From Betaproteobacteria bacterium (GTDB lineage: Bacteria > Pseudomonadota > Gammaproteobacteria > Burkholderiales > SG8-39): a DNA stretch of 42,345 nucleotides. The stretch spans positions 1 through 42,345 of the forward strand of contig CANKAJ010000028.1 in NCBI GenBank assembly GCA_947479645.1. Reading direction: 5' to 3'. Position 1 is the first letter of the stretch. Every line of letters begins with the position of its first letter. Shown here in pieces: positions 41,964-42,345 of this stretch. The notes beneath the pieces are model-generated. The model ran no database searches and was not told the DNA's origin. It was given only the letters and a program-made list of their open reading frames with translations. Made by a program: the position numbers and the translations under genes.

Positions 41964-42148
41964 ATTAAGAACTCATTTCAAAATGACTTGTCATTCCGAA
42001 GCCATCCCCCAAGGGGACTTCCTTCGGGGCGAAGGCTGAGGAATCTGCTTTTGTTTTGATTAAACAGCAGATTCCTCGCGAAATTTATGCTCGTAGGGGT
42101 ACTCGGAATGACAAAGCGTGATTGTCTTCATTTTGAAACAGACTTTAA
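41964..42148 (+). mobile_element. MITE-like palindromic element, copy 2
   Basis: A 185-bp second copy of the element at 33571-33756, differing at roughly seven positions (including one indel) and in direct orientation. Tips TTTCAAAATGA (41976-41986) and TCATTTTGAAA (42128-42138) are perfect inverted repeats. Outer ends are ATTAAGAAC and GACTTTAA, with TTAA-containing tips but no clear longer target duplication. It lies 22 bp before the start of the 2Fe-2S subunit gene, so any promoter of that operon must read through it or lie in it. It has no coding capacity and would need a transposase in trans. Confidence 0.85.
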
Positions 42149-42180
42149 GTTGTTATTGCATCGTTTTCAGTTGTCTGGCG

Positions 42181-42200
42181 CCGGCGCACTGTAGCGCCGG
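42181..42200. repeat. Perfect 7-bp GC hairpin
   Basis: CCGGCGC-ACTGTA-GCGCCGG is a perfect stem-loop between the MITE copy and the right edge. It could be the transcript end of a minus-strand gene entering from beyond the window, or part of a regulatory region. There is no T-tract. Confidence 0.4.
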
Positions 42201-42230
42201 TCTGCATGGGGGTCAACGCGTGGCGGCAAA

Positions 42231-42345
42231 CTAATATTCCCCATTCGATTCGTGCGCCCCGGTGCCCGCTGTGGCAGACTGTAATGTGCGTTCGCCAATC
42301 TTTGCCCTGGCCAGACGCGCTCCCCTATTCAGCCTTGCCGAAAGC
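42231..42345 (-). CDS. Possible partial gene end at the right edge
   Basis: On the minus strand an open frame enters from the window edge and stops with TAG at 42231-42233. The visible end reads ARLARAKIGERTLQ and finishes GAHESNGEY. A hairpin 30 bp further on (42181-42200) would suit a transcript end. However, a plus-strand frame from GTG 42286 (VRSPIFALARRAPLFSLAES) is equally open, and only one can be real. There is no family recognition, so this is a weak call made because the window is cut here. Confidence 0.25.
   Translation of the reverse strand, partial: LSARLNRGARLARAKIGERTLQSATAGTGAHESNGEY

Noticed and set aside
42284..42345. Plus-strand start of a gene at the right edge
   Set aside because: ATG 42284 and GTG 42286 both open frames, but no RBS is visible and a minus-strand frame covers the same bases; it cannot be decided from 60 bases.

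Overview
The window looks like a chromosomal stretch of a moderately high-GC proteobacterium. Most likely it is a betaproteobacterium of Burkholderiales type. This is an inference from gene content: a Bug/TctC-type periplasmic receptor, an intracellular PHA depolymerase with an active-site cysteine, PaaY-like, YaeQ, EttA and MaoC-type genes, and several CoA-based catabolic genes. No rRNA, tRNA, CRISPR array, integrase or transposase gene was seen.

Layout, left to right. (1) 1-6189: a molybdenum hydroxylase large subunit without visible partner subunits, divergent from a fumarylacetoacetate-hydrolase family enzyme; a TPR-methyltransferase; phaZ. (2) 6190-6538: a gene-free stretch with a palindrome, a TATAAT box and several perfect hairpins, leading into a single-domain response regulator. 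(3) 6955-11482, minus strand: fadD, an MFS transporter, a relic of a second MFS gene, an enoyl-CoA hydratase and a PaaY-like hexapeptide protein. (4) 11654-18129, plus strand: glnS, two tandem paralogous amidohydrolases, purT and a thiolase. (5) 18130-23248: a frameshifted small membrane-protein gene, lipoprotein MsrA, a crotonase lacking both usual catalytic glutamates, a tandem 9-bp repeat, an unknown acidic-tailed protein, an RHH-like small protein with YaeQ, and a Bug receptor. (6) 23481-29453: a TcuA-like flavoprotein divergent from a GntR/FCD regulator with a palindromic operator between them; a 138-bp fold-back element; aldo/keto reductase with a 33-codon secreted-peptide ORF in front; an MFS-oxidoreductase pair with ATGA overlap. 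(7) 29497-33522: a two-gene MaoC-type dehydratase ended by a strong terminator, an AI-2E-family permease, and a membrane sensor with a dead GGDEF site but an intact I-site. (8) 33571-42345: ettA, a solute-binding protein, a Bcr/CflA exporter, a quinone oxidoreductase, a truncated GGDEF gene and an IorAB-like molybdenum hydroxylase operon. This last part is framed by two direct copies of a 185-bp palindromic MITE-like element.

Functionally the window is dominated by fatty-acid/aromatic-type CoA catabolism (FadD, hydratases, thiolase, MaoC, PaaY-like, amidohydrolases, FAH), Mo-hydroxylases, and small-molecule transport. No complete new defence or biosynthetic system is visible. The most unusual items are the two families of fold-back repeats placed at gene ends, the structured leader before the response regulator, the inactive-GGDEF sensor, and a series of decayed or miniature genes.
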